Shown in pieces: positions 32,448-41,967 of a stretch of 64,000 nucleotides of DNA. The notes under the pieces were generated by a model. It was not told where the DNA came from. It worked only from the letters and a program-made list of their open reading frames with translations, and did not search any database. A program made the position numbers and the translations under genes. Source of the DNA: Sporobacter sp942492735 (GTDB lineage Bacteria; Bacillota; Clostridia; Oscillospirales; Oscillospiraceae); contig OW818648.1 in the NCBI GenBank assembly GCA_942492735.1, positions 2,108,001 through 2,172,000 of the forward strand, written 5' to 3'. Numbering within the stretch: position 1 is the stretch's first letter; every line of letters begins with the position of its first letter.

Positions 32448-33926
32448 ATGAAGATAAAGACGACAAATTCGATCGTAGAGAAAGTCTTTGAATACGCAGA
32501 AGACCTAGGGCATAAAACAGCAATTATCGCCGATGACGCAGTTCTTACATATTCTGAGCTTCGGCAAAAAATCATAGCATTTTCAAAATATCTGCAAGGC
32601 AAAGGGGTGCAAAAGGGAGACTGTGTTTTAATCCAGACATCCCACACGGCCTCCTTTATTATATCTTATTTAGCAGTTCATATTGCTGGGGCAATATTCG
32701 TGCCGATAGACAAAGCTGCGTCAAATGACTATATGAATCATATTCTATGTATGACTGACGCCAAATTTCTTATTGCGTTTAAAAATGATAAAGCATTCGA
32801 TATAAACTGTGAAGTAATTCGGTATGATGGTTCCGTCACTCATGAATCGGAGCCCTTTTGCGCAGCGGTTGAATTACCGGAAAAGGATCAATCTGCCGAT
32901 TTGGTCTTTACGACAGGGACAACGGGAGAGTCCAAGGGCGTTGAGCTGCAGCATGGCGCTGTTATAGCAGGTATAGAAAACTTTACTGTCGGGTATTGGC
33001 CCGAAAACGACATGAGGTATCTGGTTTATGGACCGCTGAATCACACGTTCACCCTTAGAAGGATGTACGCTTTGCTTTATACTGGCAATACCATTGTGCT
33101 TCTTGAAGGTTTGCTGAATATTAAGAAGTTTTTTGACCTTATTGAAATGTACACTATTAATGCGACCCACATGAATCCTTCTGCTGTACGGATGATATTA
33201 AGCCTTACGAAGGATAAATTATCAGATTATGCGCAACAATTTTGGCTTATTGAGACCGGTACCGCGCCATACCCTGAAACAGATAAAGAAAAACTACATT
33301 CATTGCTGCCAAAAACGACATTATCATTTGGTTATGGTTGTTCGGAATCGGATGCTGTCGCAAGATACAACTACAGCGAATATATGGGAAGGTCCGGGTG
33401 CGTAGGGAGGCCGACCATCAATTCCCAAATATCTATAGTTAATGAAAACAGAGAAGTGATTCAATCCTCACGTGATAATTATGGCCTTATTTCCTGCAAG
33501 GGTCCCATGATCATGAAGGGTTATTGGAGAGAACCGGTGCTGACGGCACAGGTTATGCAAGACGGGGTTATATATACGAATGATATCGGATATTTTGATG
33601 AAGACGGTTTTCTGTATGTGCTGGGCAGAGCCAACGACGTTATAAATGTTGGCGGCATCAAGGTGGCGGCCAAAGAGATCGAAGATCAAGCGCTGATGAT
33701 TCCGGGTATTGTTGAGTGCGCTTGTATTGCCGTTGATGATGTCATGTCATCCCAAGTGCCGAAATTATTCGTTGTTATGGACAGCGAATACACGTTTTCT
33801 CCGATATCCATCACCGAGCATTTATCGAAATCGTTGGAAACATATAAACTGCCGAAGCACATCGTGAAAATAGAAGAACTGCCAAAGACCTATAATGGCA
33901 AAATCCAAAAGAATTTGTTGAAGTGA
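32448..33926 (+). CDS. AMP-forming acyl/amino-acid ligase
   Basis: This 492-aa adenylate-forming enzyme has the P-loop FTTGTTGESKGVEL, then YGCSE and DIGYFDEDGFLYVLGRANDVINVGG, and the final catalytic Lys in TYNGKIQKN. It would activate a carboxylic acid and load it on the ACP encoded ten bases downstream. The trio ligase/ACP/SDR inside a polysaccharide operon suggests an acyl decoration of a sugar. The acid is unknown. A DltA-like amino-acid ligase is an alternative. Confidence 0.9.
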   Translation: MKIKTTNSIVEKVFEYAEDLGHKTAIIADDAVLTYSELRQKIIAFSKYLQGKGVQKGDCVLIQTSHTASFIISYLAVHIAGAIFVPIDKAASNDYMNHILCMTDAKFLIAFKNDKAFDINCEVIRYDGSVTHESEPFCAAVELPEKDQSADLVFTTGTTGESKGVELQHGAVIAGIENFTVGYWPENDMRYLVYGPLNHTFTLRRMYALLYTGNTIVLLEGLLNIKKFFDLIEMYTINATHMNPSAVRMILSLTKDKLSDYAQQFWLIETGTAPYPETDKEKLHSLLPKTTLSFGYGCSESDAVARYNYSEYMGRSGCVGRPTINSQISIVNENREVIQSSRDNYGLISCKGPMIMKGYWREPVLTAQVMQDGVIYTNDIGYFDEDGFLYVLGRANDVINVGGIKVAAKEIEDQALMIPGIVECACIAVDDVMSSQVPKLFVVMDSEYTFSPISITEHLSKSLETYKLPKHIVKIEELPKTYNGKIQKNLLK

Positions 33927-33936
33927 GGCATTATAT

Positions 33937-34167
33937 ATGGAGAACCTTATTGCAGTGCTGGAAAGAGCATTACCAAATGTTGACTTTAAAAATAATAAAA
34001 CCTTAGTGTCAGACGGGACATTAAACTCTTTGGCAATCGTCACTTTAATTGTTGAAATATCAGAAGCATATAATGTGGAGTTCCCGTTTGAGGAAATGAC
34101 AGCGGAAAACTTTGAGTCTTTTGAACAAATCAAGATTATTGTCGATAGAATTATCGCCGGGTGCTGA
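33937..34167 (+). CDS. Acyl carrier protein
   Basis: This 76-aa acidic protein has the four-helix ACP pattern. The likely phosphopantetheine serine is in SDGTLNSLAIVTL (Asn-Ser-Leu instead of the usual Asp-Ser-Leu). It lies between the ligase and the reductase and is presumably dedicated to the sugar-acylation branch, not to fatty acid synthesis. Confidence 0.87.
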   Translation: MENLIAVLERALPNVDFKNNKTLVSDGTLNSLAIVTLIVEISEAYNVEFPFEEMTAENFESFEQIKIIVDRIIAGC

Positions 34168-34179
34168 AGGTGTGCATAT

Positions 34180-34950
34180 ATGAAACTGCTTGAAAATAAA
34201 ACAGCCTTTATTACCGGTACGAATCGCGGTATTGGAAGCGCACTAGTTGAAGTTTTTTCGGAAAACGGTGCGAATATATATGCCCACGCCAGAAAACCAT
34301 CGGTAGAGTTTATAGAATTCTGCCAAAAAGTATCTGATGACAATGGCGTTTGGGTAAAGCCGGTATATTTTGACCTTTCTTCAGAGGCTGAAATAACGAA
34401 AGGAATAAAAGAAGTCACTGCTGAAAAAATACCAATAGACATCCTTGTCAATAATGCGGGGATTACAAAAAACGGACTTATGGCGATGACACCGCTCAAA
34501 GAATACCGGCAGATTTTCGATGTCAATTTGTTTGCGCCCATACTCATAACGCAGCTTTTGTCTAAAAATATGATAAGGCGAAAATCAGGCAGTATCATAA
34601 ATATATCGTCGATCGCCGGGTTTAAAGAAAATAAGAACAGAGGCTTGTCATCTTATGCAGCGAGTAAAGCGGCGGTCATAAACTTCACACTAGCAATTGC
34701 TGAAGAGCTTGGACCATATAATATAAGAGTCAATGCAATCGCGCCTGGCTTCACAATTACTGATATGACTAGCAATAAAGTTGAAAGCATTAAGCGGGAT
34801 TTGATATCTTCGACGTATCTCGGCAGAATGGGTATGCCTCGCGAAGTGGCGGATACAGTGGCCTATCTAGCTTCTGATAAGGCGTCTTTTGTCACGGGAC
34901 AAATCATCCGTGTTGACGGCGGGCGTGATCTTGACTCCATGTATGGTTGA
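34180..34950 (+). CDS. FabG-like short-chain dehydrogenase/reductase
   Basis: This 256-aa SDR has the cofactor loop TGTNRGIGSALVE, NNAG, the catalytic Ser in INISSIAG and the YAASKAA Tyr-Lys pair. It resembles 3-oxoacyl-ACP reductases. Following an ACP by 12 bases, it may reduce a 3-oxoacyl-ACP to a 3-hydroxyacyl group for transfer to the amino sugar. That substrate is inferred from context. Confidence 0.9.
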   Translation: MKLLENKTAFITGTNRGIGSALVEVFSENGANIYAHARKPSVEFIEFCQKVSDDNGVWVKPVYFDLSSEAEITKGIKEVTAEKIPIDILVNNAGITKNGLMAMTPLKEYRQIFDVNLFAPILITQLLSKNMIRRKSGSIINISSIAGFKENKNRGLSSYAASKAAVINFTLAIAEELGPYNIRVNAIAPGFTITDMTSNKVESIKRDLISSTYLGRMGMPREVADTVAYLASDKASFVTGQIIRVDGGRDLDSMYG

Positions 34951-34984
34951 ATAATTATAGCAGAACTGTTTTAAGGATGATAAA

Positions 34985-36205
34985 ATGAATATCTTATTTA
35001 TAACGTTAATCGATATGAAGTCAATTGAAGAAAGAGGAATTTACCAGGACTTAATGCGTGAAATAATAAAAAATGGTGATAATTTATACATTGTCTCACC
35101 GACCGAAAGACGCTATAAGGAAAACACTCGACTCATTGATGAGGGAAAATGTAAGATATTAAAAGTAAAGATAGGTAATATACAGAAGACTAATATGGTT
35201 GAAAAAGGAATTTCGACGATTTTGATTAATTCTCAAATCAAGTCTGCAATTCCTAAATTCTTTATTGCTGTGAAATTTCACTTGGTACTATATTCTACAC
35301 CTCCTATCACTTATGCTAATATTATCAGCTATATTAAAAAAAGAGATGGAGCAAAAACCTATCTTATACTCAAAGATATTTTTCCGCAAAACGCGGTTGA
35401 TATCGGCCTGATAAAGCAAGATTCAATAATATACCAGTATTTCCGTAATAAAGAAATAAAACTATATAAGCTCTCCGATGGAATAGGCTGTATGTCACAA
35501 GCTAATAAAGATTATATTCTTAAACATAATCCGTGGATTAATGCTTCAAATGTTGAAATATTCCCAAACAGTATTGATATACAAGAAATATATACAACCG
35601 ATGAAGAAAAACTGGTTTTTCGCCGGAAGTATGGTATACCAATTGAAAAAACAATTTTTGTGTACGGCGGAAACCTTGGCAAACCTCAAGGTATTGATTT
35701 TTTAATAGCATGCTTAAAAACTCAAAAGAACAGTGACAAAGCATTTTTTATGATTGTTGGTTCAGGAACAGAGTATGGAAAACTTAAGAAATATATCTCG
35801 GACGAAAATCCATCTCATGTTAAACTTATGGAGAATATGCCGAAAAATGATTACGATAAGATGATAGCGAGTTGTGACATCGGTATGATATTCCTTGATC
35901 ATAGGTTTACGATCCCGAATTTTCCTTCAAGATTGCTGTCTTATATGCAGGCAGGACTCCCTGTACTGGCCTGCACCGATCCAAATACTGACATAGGAAA
36001 AGTAATTGTAGATGGTGGCTTTGGTTGGTGGTGTGAGAGCAATAATGTGGAGGAATTTAGTTGTTGGGTTGAGGAAATTATGGCTTCTGACTTGAAGGAA
36101 TTTCGTGTGAGCTCACGGAAATATCTACTGAATCACTATAATGTTAGAGACACATGCCATACCATATTGAACATAGGAGTTGAAATCGAAAATAAGTCTA
36201 ACTAA
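34985..36205 (+). CDS. GT4 glycosyltransferase, WbuB-like
   Basis: This 406-aa GT-B protein has a donor-binding C-terminal half (FVYGGNLGKPQGIDFL, GSGTEYGKL, IGMIFLDHRF). The YSTPPITYANI and LILKDIFPQNAVDIGLI segments are characteristic of the WbuB group, which adds N-acetyl-L-fucosamine in O-antigen synthesis. That agrees with the UDP-L-FucNAc genes at 38638-41928. It probably adds the second sugar on the lipid carrier. Confidence 0.87.
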   Translation: MNILFITLIDMKSIEERGIYQDLMREIIKNGDNLYIVSPTERRYKENTRLIDEGKCKILKVKIGNIQKTNMVEKGISTILINSQIKSAIPKFFIAVKFHLVLYSTPPITYANIISYIKKRDGAKTYLILKDIFPQNAVDIGLIKQDSIIYQYFRNKEIKLYKLSDGIGCMSQANKDYILKHNPWINASNVEIFPNSIDIQEIYTTDEEKLVFRRKYGIPIEKTIFVYGGNLGKPQGIDFLIACLKTQKNSDKAFFMIVGSGTEYGKLKKYISDENPSHVKLMENMPKNDYDKMIASCDIGMIFLDHRFTIPNFPSRLLSYMQAGLPVLACTDPNTDIGKVIVDGGFGWWCESNNVEEFSCWVEEIMASDLKEFRVSSRKYLLNHYNVRDTCHTILNIGVEIENKSN

Positions 36206-36340
36206 TGCTGTCTGTTAACAGAAGAGATAGACATCCGCATTGAAGTAAAAGCCGGTTTATTTCCGGATTATTGACATGCTTTATAAATACGAGTATCATT
36301 GAATCGGAAATCGAATCAGAAATTGTATAGGGTGTTATAT

Positions 36341-37072
36341 ATGGAAATCGATATAAGCCGTTTGTTGAAAACCTTAATGAAACGTTCGTGGATTGTTATA
36401 ATAGTCGCATTGTTATTTGGTATTGGAGCTCGTGAATACACGGACAGGTACGTTACCCCTGTATATACAGCTTCGGTATCAATGTTCATACAGAATACGA
36501 TTAATAATGATGGTAATATTTCGTCGGGAGATTTAAACTCATCCCAGGCTCTGGCTGGTACATTATCAGTTTTACTAGAAAGCAATCGTGTGATGGAAAA
36601 AGTTGTACAAAATCTTGATGATACTGAGATGTCGCCGAGCAGGCTGGCCTCAATGGTCTCAACTTCAGTCGTCGATGCAACAGGCATATTAAACATATAT
36701 GTTCAAAGTACTGATCCATATCTAGCGCAGAAAGCCGCAAATACGATAGGTTATGTCGCTCCTCAAGAATTAATGAAATTCTTGAAAGCTGGAAGCATTG
36801 AGCTCCTTGATCAGGCGGCTTTGCCTTTTTATCCGTCTTATCCGGATGTTCGGCAAAATACGATATTAGCAGCGGTAACCGGCTTCGTCGTCGCATCCAT
36901 TTTAGTAATGCTTATAGAATTGTTTGACACCAGGATAAAATCTGAAAATGACATAAAGCAAATAACAGATATATATGTTATTGGAGTAATCCCGATTATA
37001 AGGCAAAAAAAACCAGCGGAGGATAACGCCATTGTTAAGAAGAAAAAGTATAGGCGACAAATTAGGGATTGA
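36341..37072 (+). CDS. Polysaccharide chain-length regulator (Wzz/CapA/YveK type)
   Basis: I place the start at 36341 (MEIDISRLLKTLMKRSW) behind AGGGTG, 14 codons into the longest frame; this gives 243 aa. Two membrane spans flank an extracytoplasmic loop: one near residues 18-38, the other in AAVTGFVVASILVMLIELF. A Pro-rich PFYPSYPDV segment precedes the second span, as usual. In Gram-positive bacteria this protein activates the separate BY-kinase that follows and overlaps it. Confidence 0.9.
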   Translation: MEIDISRLLKTLMKRSWIVIIVALLFGIGAREYTDRYVTPVYTASVSMFIQNTINNDGNISSGDLNSSQALAGTLSVLLESNRVMEKVVQNLDDTEMSPSRLASMVSTSVVDATGILNIYVQSTDPYLAQKAANTIGYVAPQELMKFLKAGSIELLDQAALPFYPSYPDVRQNTILAAVTGFVVASILVMLIELFDTRIKSENDIKQITDIYVIGVIPIIRQKKPAEDNAIVKKKKYRRQIRD

Positions 37073-37736
37073 CTTTACTTCCTTATTAGTAAATGAGGCT
37101 TACAGAACGGCAAGAACGAATTTGTTGTTCCTTCTCTCAACGAAATCATATAAAAAAATAATTGTAACAAGTGCAGTGCCCTCTGAGGGCAAATCGACAA
37201 TTTGTGTGAATCTTGCTATTTCGTTTGCAAAAGCCAATAAAAAGGTATTACTAATAGATGGCGATATGAGAAACCCGGGGATACACAAAGCGTTTAAGTT
37301 ATCATTGAAATGTGGCCTTAGTGATGTGCTGATCGGTTTTACGGATCTGACAAGCAGTATCAAACAGTCGACTATTGAAAATCTCAGTATTATTACGGCC
37401 GGTACGATACCTCCAAATCCGGCAGATCTCTTAATTTTACCAAGCTTTCAAGTCATGATGGAAGCAATAACAGAAAAATTCGACTTCATTTTTTTAGATA
37501 CACCACCTGTTAATTTGTATACGGATGCGCTATCGGTTGCGAACAACATGGATGGAACAATACTGATTGCCAAATACAATTGGACCAAAAGAGAAAACCT
37601 AAAACAAACGATTGCTAAGTTTGATAAAATAGACGCGAAAATATTTGGTATCATATTAAACAGTTTTGATGATAAGAAGTACTTTAAGCAGATCAGTTAC
37701 GGTAAATATGGGAATTATATCAGTGCTACCAGATAA
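37032..37736 (+). CDS. BY-type tyrosine kinase (CpsD/CapB)
   Basis: This 234-aa kinase starts with TTG and overlaps the Wzz gene by 41 bases in another frame, with GGAGG ten bases before. It has Walker A PSEGKST, Walker A' LLIDGDMRNPG and Walker B FIFLDTPP. The C-terminal tail KKYFKQISYGKYGNY carries the tyrosine cluster for autophosphorylation. With Wzz it controls polymer length and export. Confidence 0.92.
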   Translation: MLRRKSIGDKLGIDFTSLLVNEAYRTARTNLLFLLSTKSYKKIIVTSAVPSEGKSTICVNLAISFAKANKKVLLIDGDMRNPGIHKAFKLSLKCGLSDVLIGFTDLTSSIKQSTIENLSIITAGTIPPNPADLLILPSFQVMMEAITEKFDFIFLDTPPVNLYTDALSVANNMDGTILIAKYNWTKRENLKQTIAKFDKIDAKIFGIILNSFDDKKYFKQISYGKYGNYISATR

Positions 37737-37772
37737 AACTGTTCGTTTAGTATCAAAGCAAAGGTTGATTAT

Positions 37773-38447
37773 ATGATTATCGACATTCATTCCCATATAC
37801 TCCCCAATGCCGACCATGGCAGCGACAGCCTGGAATGTTCAGTTGATCAGTGCAAGAAGGCGGCCAATGCAGGGATAGAGATTATTGTTGCAACGCCGCA
37901 TTTTTATCTGGATTCAGATACCATTGACAATTTTCTGAGCAGACGTGACGAAGCTTACAGACGCCTTACAGATATAGTAAAAAAGCCAACAATCTTAAAG
38001 GCGGCCGAAGTCACACTATATCCCGGAATCGAGCATTTGAGCCAGTTACATGAATTGTGTTTTGAAGGTACGAACTATATTTTATTAGAAATGCCTGATG
38101 ATGTTGGCGATGAGTGGGCGTATAATAGCATCTTTAGTATAAAGGCAAGCAGGGGCTTGCGCCCGATCATAGCCCATATTGACAGATATCGTAAAGAAAG
38201 ATCAAATCGTTTGCTTGAATTAGACGTTATTATACAAGCGAATGCGTCTGCTTTTATGTCATACAGGAAATGTCATTACTTAAAGAAACTATTTAGAAAC
38301 GATAAGGCCCATGTTATAGGCAGTGATGCGCATGGAAATGCCGATGAGTACTTAGCCTTTGTAAAAGCAAGAAAAAAATTAGGTCCAATGTACGAACGGG
38401 CAATGAGCAATGCAGCGTGTATTATTCATAATGAATTTATTAGCTAA
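37773..38447 (+). CDS. PHP-type protein-tyrosine phosphatase (CpsB/YwqE)
   Basis: This 224-aa protein begins MIIDIHSHILPNADHGS, the metal-binding PHP motif, and has ATPHFY and IGSDAHG further on. It would remove phosphate from the CpsD tyrosine cluster. It is the last gene before a terminator and a new promoter. The order Wzz, kinase, phosphatase is a standard capsule control set. Confidence 0.92.
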   Translation: MIIDIHSHILPNADHGSDSLECSVDQCKKAANAGIEIIVATPHFYLDSDTIDNFLSRRDEAYRRLTDIVKKPTILKAAEVTLYPGIEHLSQLHELCFEGTNYILLEMPDDVGDEWAYNSIFSIKASRGLRPIIAHIDRYRKERSNRLLELDVIIQANASAFMSYRKCHYLKKLFRNDKAHVIGSDAHGNADEYLAFVKARKKLGPMYERAMSNAACIIHNEFIS

Positions 38448-38472
38448 CAGGAAATGCTCCGGTGTTTCCTGT
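38447..38472 (+). terminator. Hairpin after the phosphatase gene
   Basis: ACAGGAAA and TTTCCTGT pair around a 10-base loop immediately after the stop, followed by TTATTTCG. Confidence 0.55.
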
Positions 38473-38541
38473 TTATTTCGTAATGCGGTACATACCGTGG
38501 ATTTGTGGTAAATTGTAATATCATCATTGAATTACTGCATA

Positions 38542-38570
38542 TTGGCAGAAAAGCTAAATTAATGTAATAA
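38542..38570 (+). promoter_or_regulatory. Promoter before the UDP-L-FucNAc genes
   Basis: TTGGCA, a 17-base spacer and TAATAA (38565-38570) lie about 68 bases before the gene at 38638. Confidence 0.5.
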
Positions 38571-38637
38571 AATATCGATAAATAAGTTGGTTGCATCAGT
38601 GAGATTTTACTAATTCCTGGAGGATGAAGGGATAAAG

Positions 38638-39651
38638 ATGTTTACAGAAAAAACGTTGCTTATAACGGGCGGCACAGGTTCTTTTGGAAACGCGGTATTG
38701 AAACGCTTTATGAAAACAGATATCGGGGAGATCCGCATTTTTTCCAGAGATGAAAAAAAGCAGGACGATATGAGAAAGCTTTATGGTAATGATAAAATAA
38801 AGTTTCACATTGGAGATGTCAGAGAATTATCAAGTGTTAAAAATGCGATGTATGGCGTTGACTACATATTTCATGCGGCTGCACTGAAGCAGGTACCGTC
38901 CTGTGAGTTTTTTCCGCTGGAAGCAGTTAAGACGAACGTATTGGGTACGGATAATGTGTTAACCGCGGCAATTGAGGCCGGCGTTAAGAAAGTGATATGC
39001 TTGTCTACGGATAAGGCAGCCTATCCTGTTAACGCTATGGGAACCTCAAAAGCAATGATGGAGAAAGTCTTCGTTGCCAAGTCCAGAACAGTACGGTCTG
39101 ATGACACGCTTATATGCGGTACACGATACGGGAATGTGTTGGCTTCACGCGGGTCGGTTGTTCCACTGTTCATTGATCAGATGAAGAATGGCAAACCGTT
39201 GACGGTAACGAACCCACATATGACCAGATTTATTATGAGCCTTGATGAAGCTGTTAATTTAGTGCTTTTCGCTTTTGAAAATGCCAAGGCCGGAGACATC
39301 CTGGTTCAGAAAGCACCCGCCTGCACAATAGGGGACTTGGCACAGGCCGTGGCGGAATTATTTGATTACAAATCGGGGCTAAAAACGATCGGTATCAGGC
39401 ACGGTGAAAAAATGTATGAAACGCTGCTCACAAGGGAAGAGGCCGCAAGAGCTGTTGATATGGGTGGTTTTTTTAGAATACCGGCTGACTCAAGGGACCT
39501 GAATTATGAGAAGTATTTCAGCATAGGGGACAAGGATGCTGGCCAGTGTGACGAATATAACTCCGACAATACAAAGAGGCTGGATATAGAGGCCGTCAAA
39601 GAAAAGCTGCTGAGCCTCGAGTATGTACGGAATGAACGAAGTGTAAGGTGA
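38638..39651 (+). CDS. UDP-GlcNAc 4,6-dehydratase/5-epimerase (CapE/WbjB/FnlA)
   Basis: This 337-aa soluble SDR has LLITGGTGSFGNAVLKRF at the N-terminus and LSTDKAAYPVNAMGTSKAM, the Met-Lys variant of the catalytic site found in CapE. It performs the first step from UDP-GlcNAc towards UDP-L-FucNAc. The next two genes are the known second and third steps, which fixes the assignment. It starts a separate transcript. Confidence 0.93.
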   Translation: MFTEKTLLITGGTGSFGNAVLKRFMKTDIGEIRIFSRDEKKQDDMRKLYGNDKIKFHIGDVRELSSVKNAMYGVDYIFHAAALKQVPSCEFFPLEAVKTNVLGTDNVLTAAIEAGVKKVICLSTDKAAYPVNAMGTSKAMMEKVFVAKSRTVRSDDTLICGTRYGNVLASRGSVVPLFIDQMKNGKPLTVTNPHMTRFIMSLDEAVNLVLFAFENAKAGDILVQKAPACTIGDLAQAVAELFDYKSGLKTIGIRHGEKMYETLLTREEAARAVDMGGFFRIPADSRDLNYEKYFSIGDKDAGQCDEYNSDNTKRLDIEAVKEKLLSLEYVRNERSVR

Positions 39652-39654
39652 AAA

Positions 39655-40764
39655 ATGAAAATACTCGTTACCGGAGCAAAAGGGTTTATCGGTAAAAACC
39701 TGATCTCCGAGCTTAAAAACAAAGGCTTAAGCGATATAATTGAATACGGCAGGGAAAACGAAGCAGGACAACTTACTGAGCTCACCAAGGATTGCGGATT
39801 TGTTTTTCATCTCGCCGGCGTGAATCGCCCGCAGACAGAGATGGAATTTGAACAGGGAAATATTGAATTTACTCTCAGCTTGCTTGAGGCTTTAAGGAAT
39901 AACAAGAATGCCTGTCCGGTTTTATTTTCTTCTTCAATACAAGCTGAGCTTGACAATCCCTACGGAAAAAGCAAAAAGGCGGCTGAGGAGCTTTTGCTCC
40001 AATATAACAGGGATATGGGTGCGCCTGTCTATATATATCGTCTTCAGAATGTTTTCGGGAAATGGTGCAGACCCAATTATAACAGCGTTGTAGCGACTTT
40101 TTGCAATAACATCGCCGGCGGTCTTCCGATTCAGGTCAATAACACCGAAGCGGTGCTGAACCTGGTTTACATTGATGATGTCGTTAATGAGTTCATAAAT
40201 GTCATAACCCGCACCGCCGAAAGCGGAGGCTGCTATTTCAGAATATCAAGGATCTATCAGGTGAAGCTTGGAGTATTAGCCAATTTAATCGTTTCTTTCC
40301 GTAAGACGCGGGAGGATCTCTCGCTCCCGGATATGTCAGATGATTTTGTAAAGAGGTTATACAGCACGTTTCTGAGTTATCTGCCGGAGGACAAATTCAG
40401 TTATCCTCTTAAGATGAACATCGACAGCAGAGGCTCTTTCACCGAGATTATTCGTACACAGGATAGGGGACAAGTCTCCGTCAATATTACGAAGCCGGGG
40501 ATAACCAAAGGCAATCACTGGCATCATACAAAAAATGAGAAATTTTTAGTTGTCAGTGGAATTGGTGTGATCAGGTTTCGCCAGGTTGGCTTCGATCAGG
40601 TTATTGAATACAGCGTTAGCGGAGATAGGATGGAGGTTGTCGATATACCTCCGGGTTATACACACAATATCGAAAATATAGGCGATTGTGATCTGATGAC
40701 GATAATGTGGGCAAATGAGCCTTATGACCCGGCCAATCCCGATACGTTTTATCTAAGCGTCTAG
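39655..40764 (+). CDS. Bifunctional SDR/cupin reductase-epimerase (CapF/WbjC/FnlB)
   Basis: This 369-aa protein has an N-terminal SDR domain (ILVTGAKGFIGKNLISEL, YGKSKKAAE) and a C-terminal cupin domain with GNHWHHTKNEKF for metal binding. This two-domain design is particular to CapF, which makes UDP-N-acetyl-6-deoxy-L-talosamine. It starts three bases after the previous gene. Confidence 0.93.
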   Translation: MKILVTGAKGFIGKNLISELKNKGLSDIIEYGRENEAGQLTELTKDCGFVFHLAGVNRPQTEMEFEQGNIEFTLSLLEALRNNKNACPVLFSSSIQAELDNPYGKSKKAAEELLLQYNRDMGAPVYIYRLQNVFGKWCRPNYNSVVATFCNNIAGGLPIQVNNTEAVLNLVYIDDVVNEFINVITRTAESGGCYFRISRIYQVKLGVLANLIVSFRKTREDLSLPDMSDDFVKRLYSTFLSYLPEDKFSYPLKMNIDSRGSFTEIIRTQDRGQVSVNITKPGITKGNHWHHTKNEKFLVVSGIGVIRFRQVGFDQVIEYSVSGDRMEVVDIPPGYTHNIENIGDCDLMTIMWANEPYDPANPDTFYLSV

Positions 40765-40803
40765 TGTTCGATAAGCGTGATATATTATGAAATGGAGGTA
40801 AGT

Positions 40804-41928
40804 ATGGAAAAAATGAAGGTTATGACGATACTTGGAACAAGACCTGAGATTATAAGGCTGTCGTCAGTTCTCAAATGCTGTGACAAGTATTTTAATCATA
40901 TTTTAGTTCATACAGGCCAAAATTGGGACTATAAGCTTAATCAGGTTTTTTTTGATGATCTTGCGCTCCGCGCACCTGACTATTATCTAGACAGCGCAGG
41001 CAAACACCTTGGCGAGACGATGGGGAACATTATTGCGAAATCCTATGAAGTTCTAAAGAAAGAAATGCCTGATGCCGTATTAATTCTTGGTGATACAAAC
41101 TCCGCGTTATCGGCAATTTCAGCAAAAAGGCTTAAAATCCCGATTTTTCATATGGAAGCCGGAAATCGCTGCTGGGACTGGAATGTGAGCGAAATGATCA
41201 ACAGGAAAATCGTTGACCATATTTCGGATATCAACATGCCGTATACAGAGCATTCCCGCAGATATTTGCTTTCGGAAGGCCTTGACGGTAAAACAATATT
41301 CGTAACAGGCTCACCAATGACCGAGGTGCTGCGGGAACATATCGATAAAATATATGAAAGCGATATTTTAGAGAAGCTGGGGTTGGAGAAGGGAAGGTAT
41401 TTCCTGCTGTCCTCTCACAGAGAAGAGAATATCGATATTGAAGATAACTTTATCTCTCTGATGACATCAATCAATAAAATTGCTGAAACATTTGGTCTGC
41501 CGATTATATATTCAATGCATCCACGAAGCAGGAATATTATCCATGAGCGTGGATTTCAGTTTCATGCCTTAGTACAGAGCCTGGAACCCTTCGGCTTTAT
41601 TGACTATGTCAAACTGCAGATGAACAGTTATTGTGTGCTGTCAGACAGCGGAACGCTATCTGAAGAATCGGCAATATTGGGTTTCCCGGGAGTGCTCATC
41701 AGAACATCGACAGAACGTCCGGAGGTGCTCGACAATGGGACAATTGTCATTGGCGGAATTAAGGAAAATGATGTACTGCAGGCTGTAGATCTCGCTGTGT
41801 CTATGTATGAAAACCATGAGACCGTTGCAATGCCAGATGATTATATTGATACAAATGTATCAGCCAAGGTCGTGAAGCTGATACAGAGCTATTCGAAAAT
41901 CGTCAAACAAACTGTATGGAATATATAG
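40804..41928 (+). CDS. UDP-N-acetyl-6-deoxy-talosamine 2-epimerase (CapG/WbjD/FnlC)
   Basis: I place the start at 40804 (MEKMKVMTILGTRPEIIRL) behind TGGAGG; this gives 374 aa. It has the UDP-GlcNAc 2-epimerase family features: TRPE, HTGQN, HMEAGNR, SSHREENID and DSGTLSEESA. Downstream of CapE/CapF-like genes it is best read as the third enzyme, giving UDP-L-FucNAc, rather than a WecB-type ManNAc epimerase. Confidence 0.92.
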   Translation: MEKMKVMTILGTRPEIIRLSSVLKCCDKYFNHILVHTGQNWDYKLNQVFFDDLALRAPDYYLDSAGKHLGETMGNIIAKSYEVLKKEMPDAVLILGDTNSALSAISAKRLKIPIFHMEAGNRCWDWNVSEMINRKIVDHISDINMPYTEHSRRYLLSEGLDGKTIFVTGSPMTEVLREHIDKIYESDILEKLGLEKGRYFLLSSHREENIDIEDNFISLMTSINKIAETFGLPIIYSMHPRSRNIIHERGFQFHALVQSLEPFGFIDYVKLQMNSYCVLSDSGTLSEESAILGFPGVLIRTSTERPEVLDNGTIVIGGIKENDVLQAVDLAVSMYENHETVAMPDDYIDTNVSAKVVKLIQSYSKIVKQTVWNI

Positions 41929-41967
41929 ATATACAGGATTTAAAGAAATATCGCTTTTGAGGGGATT

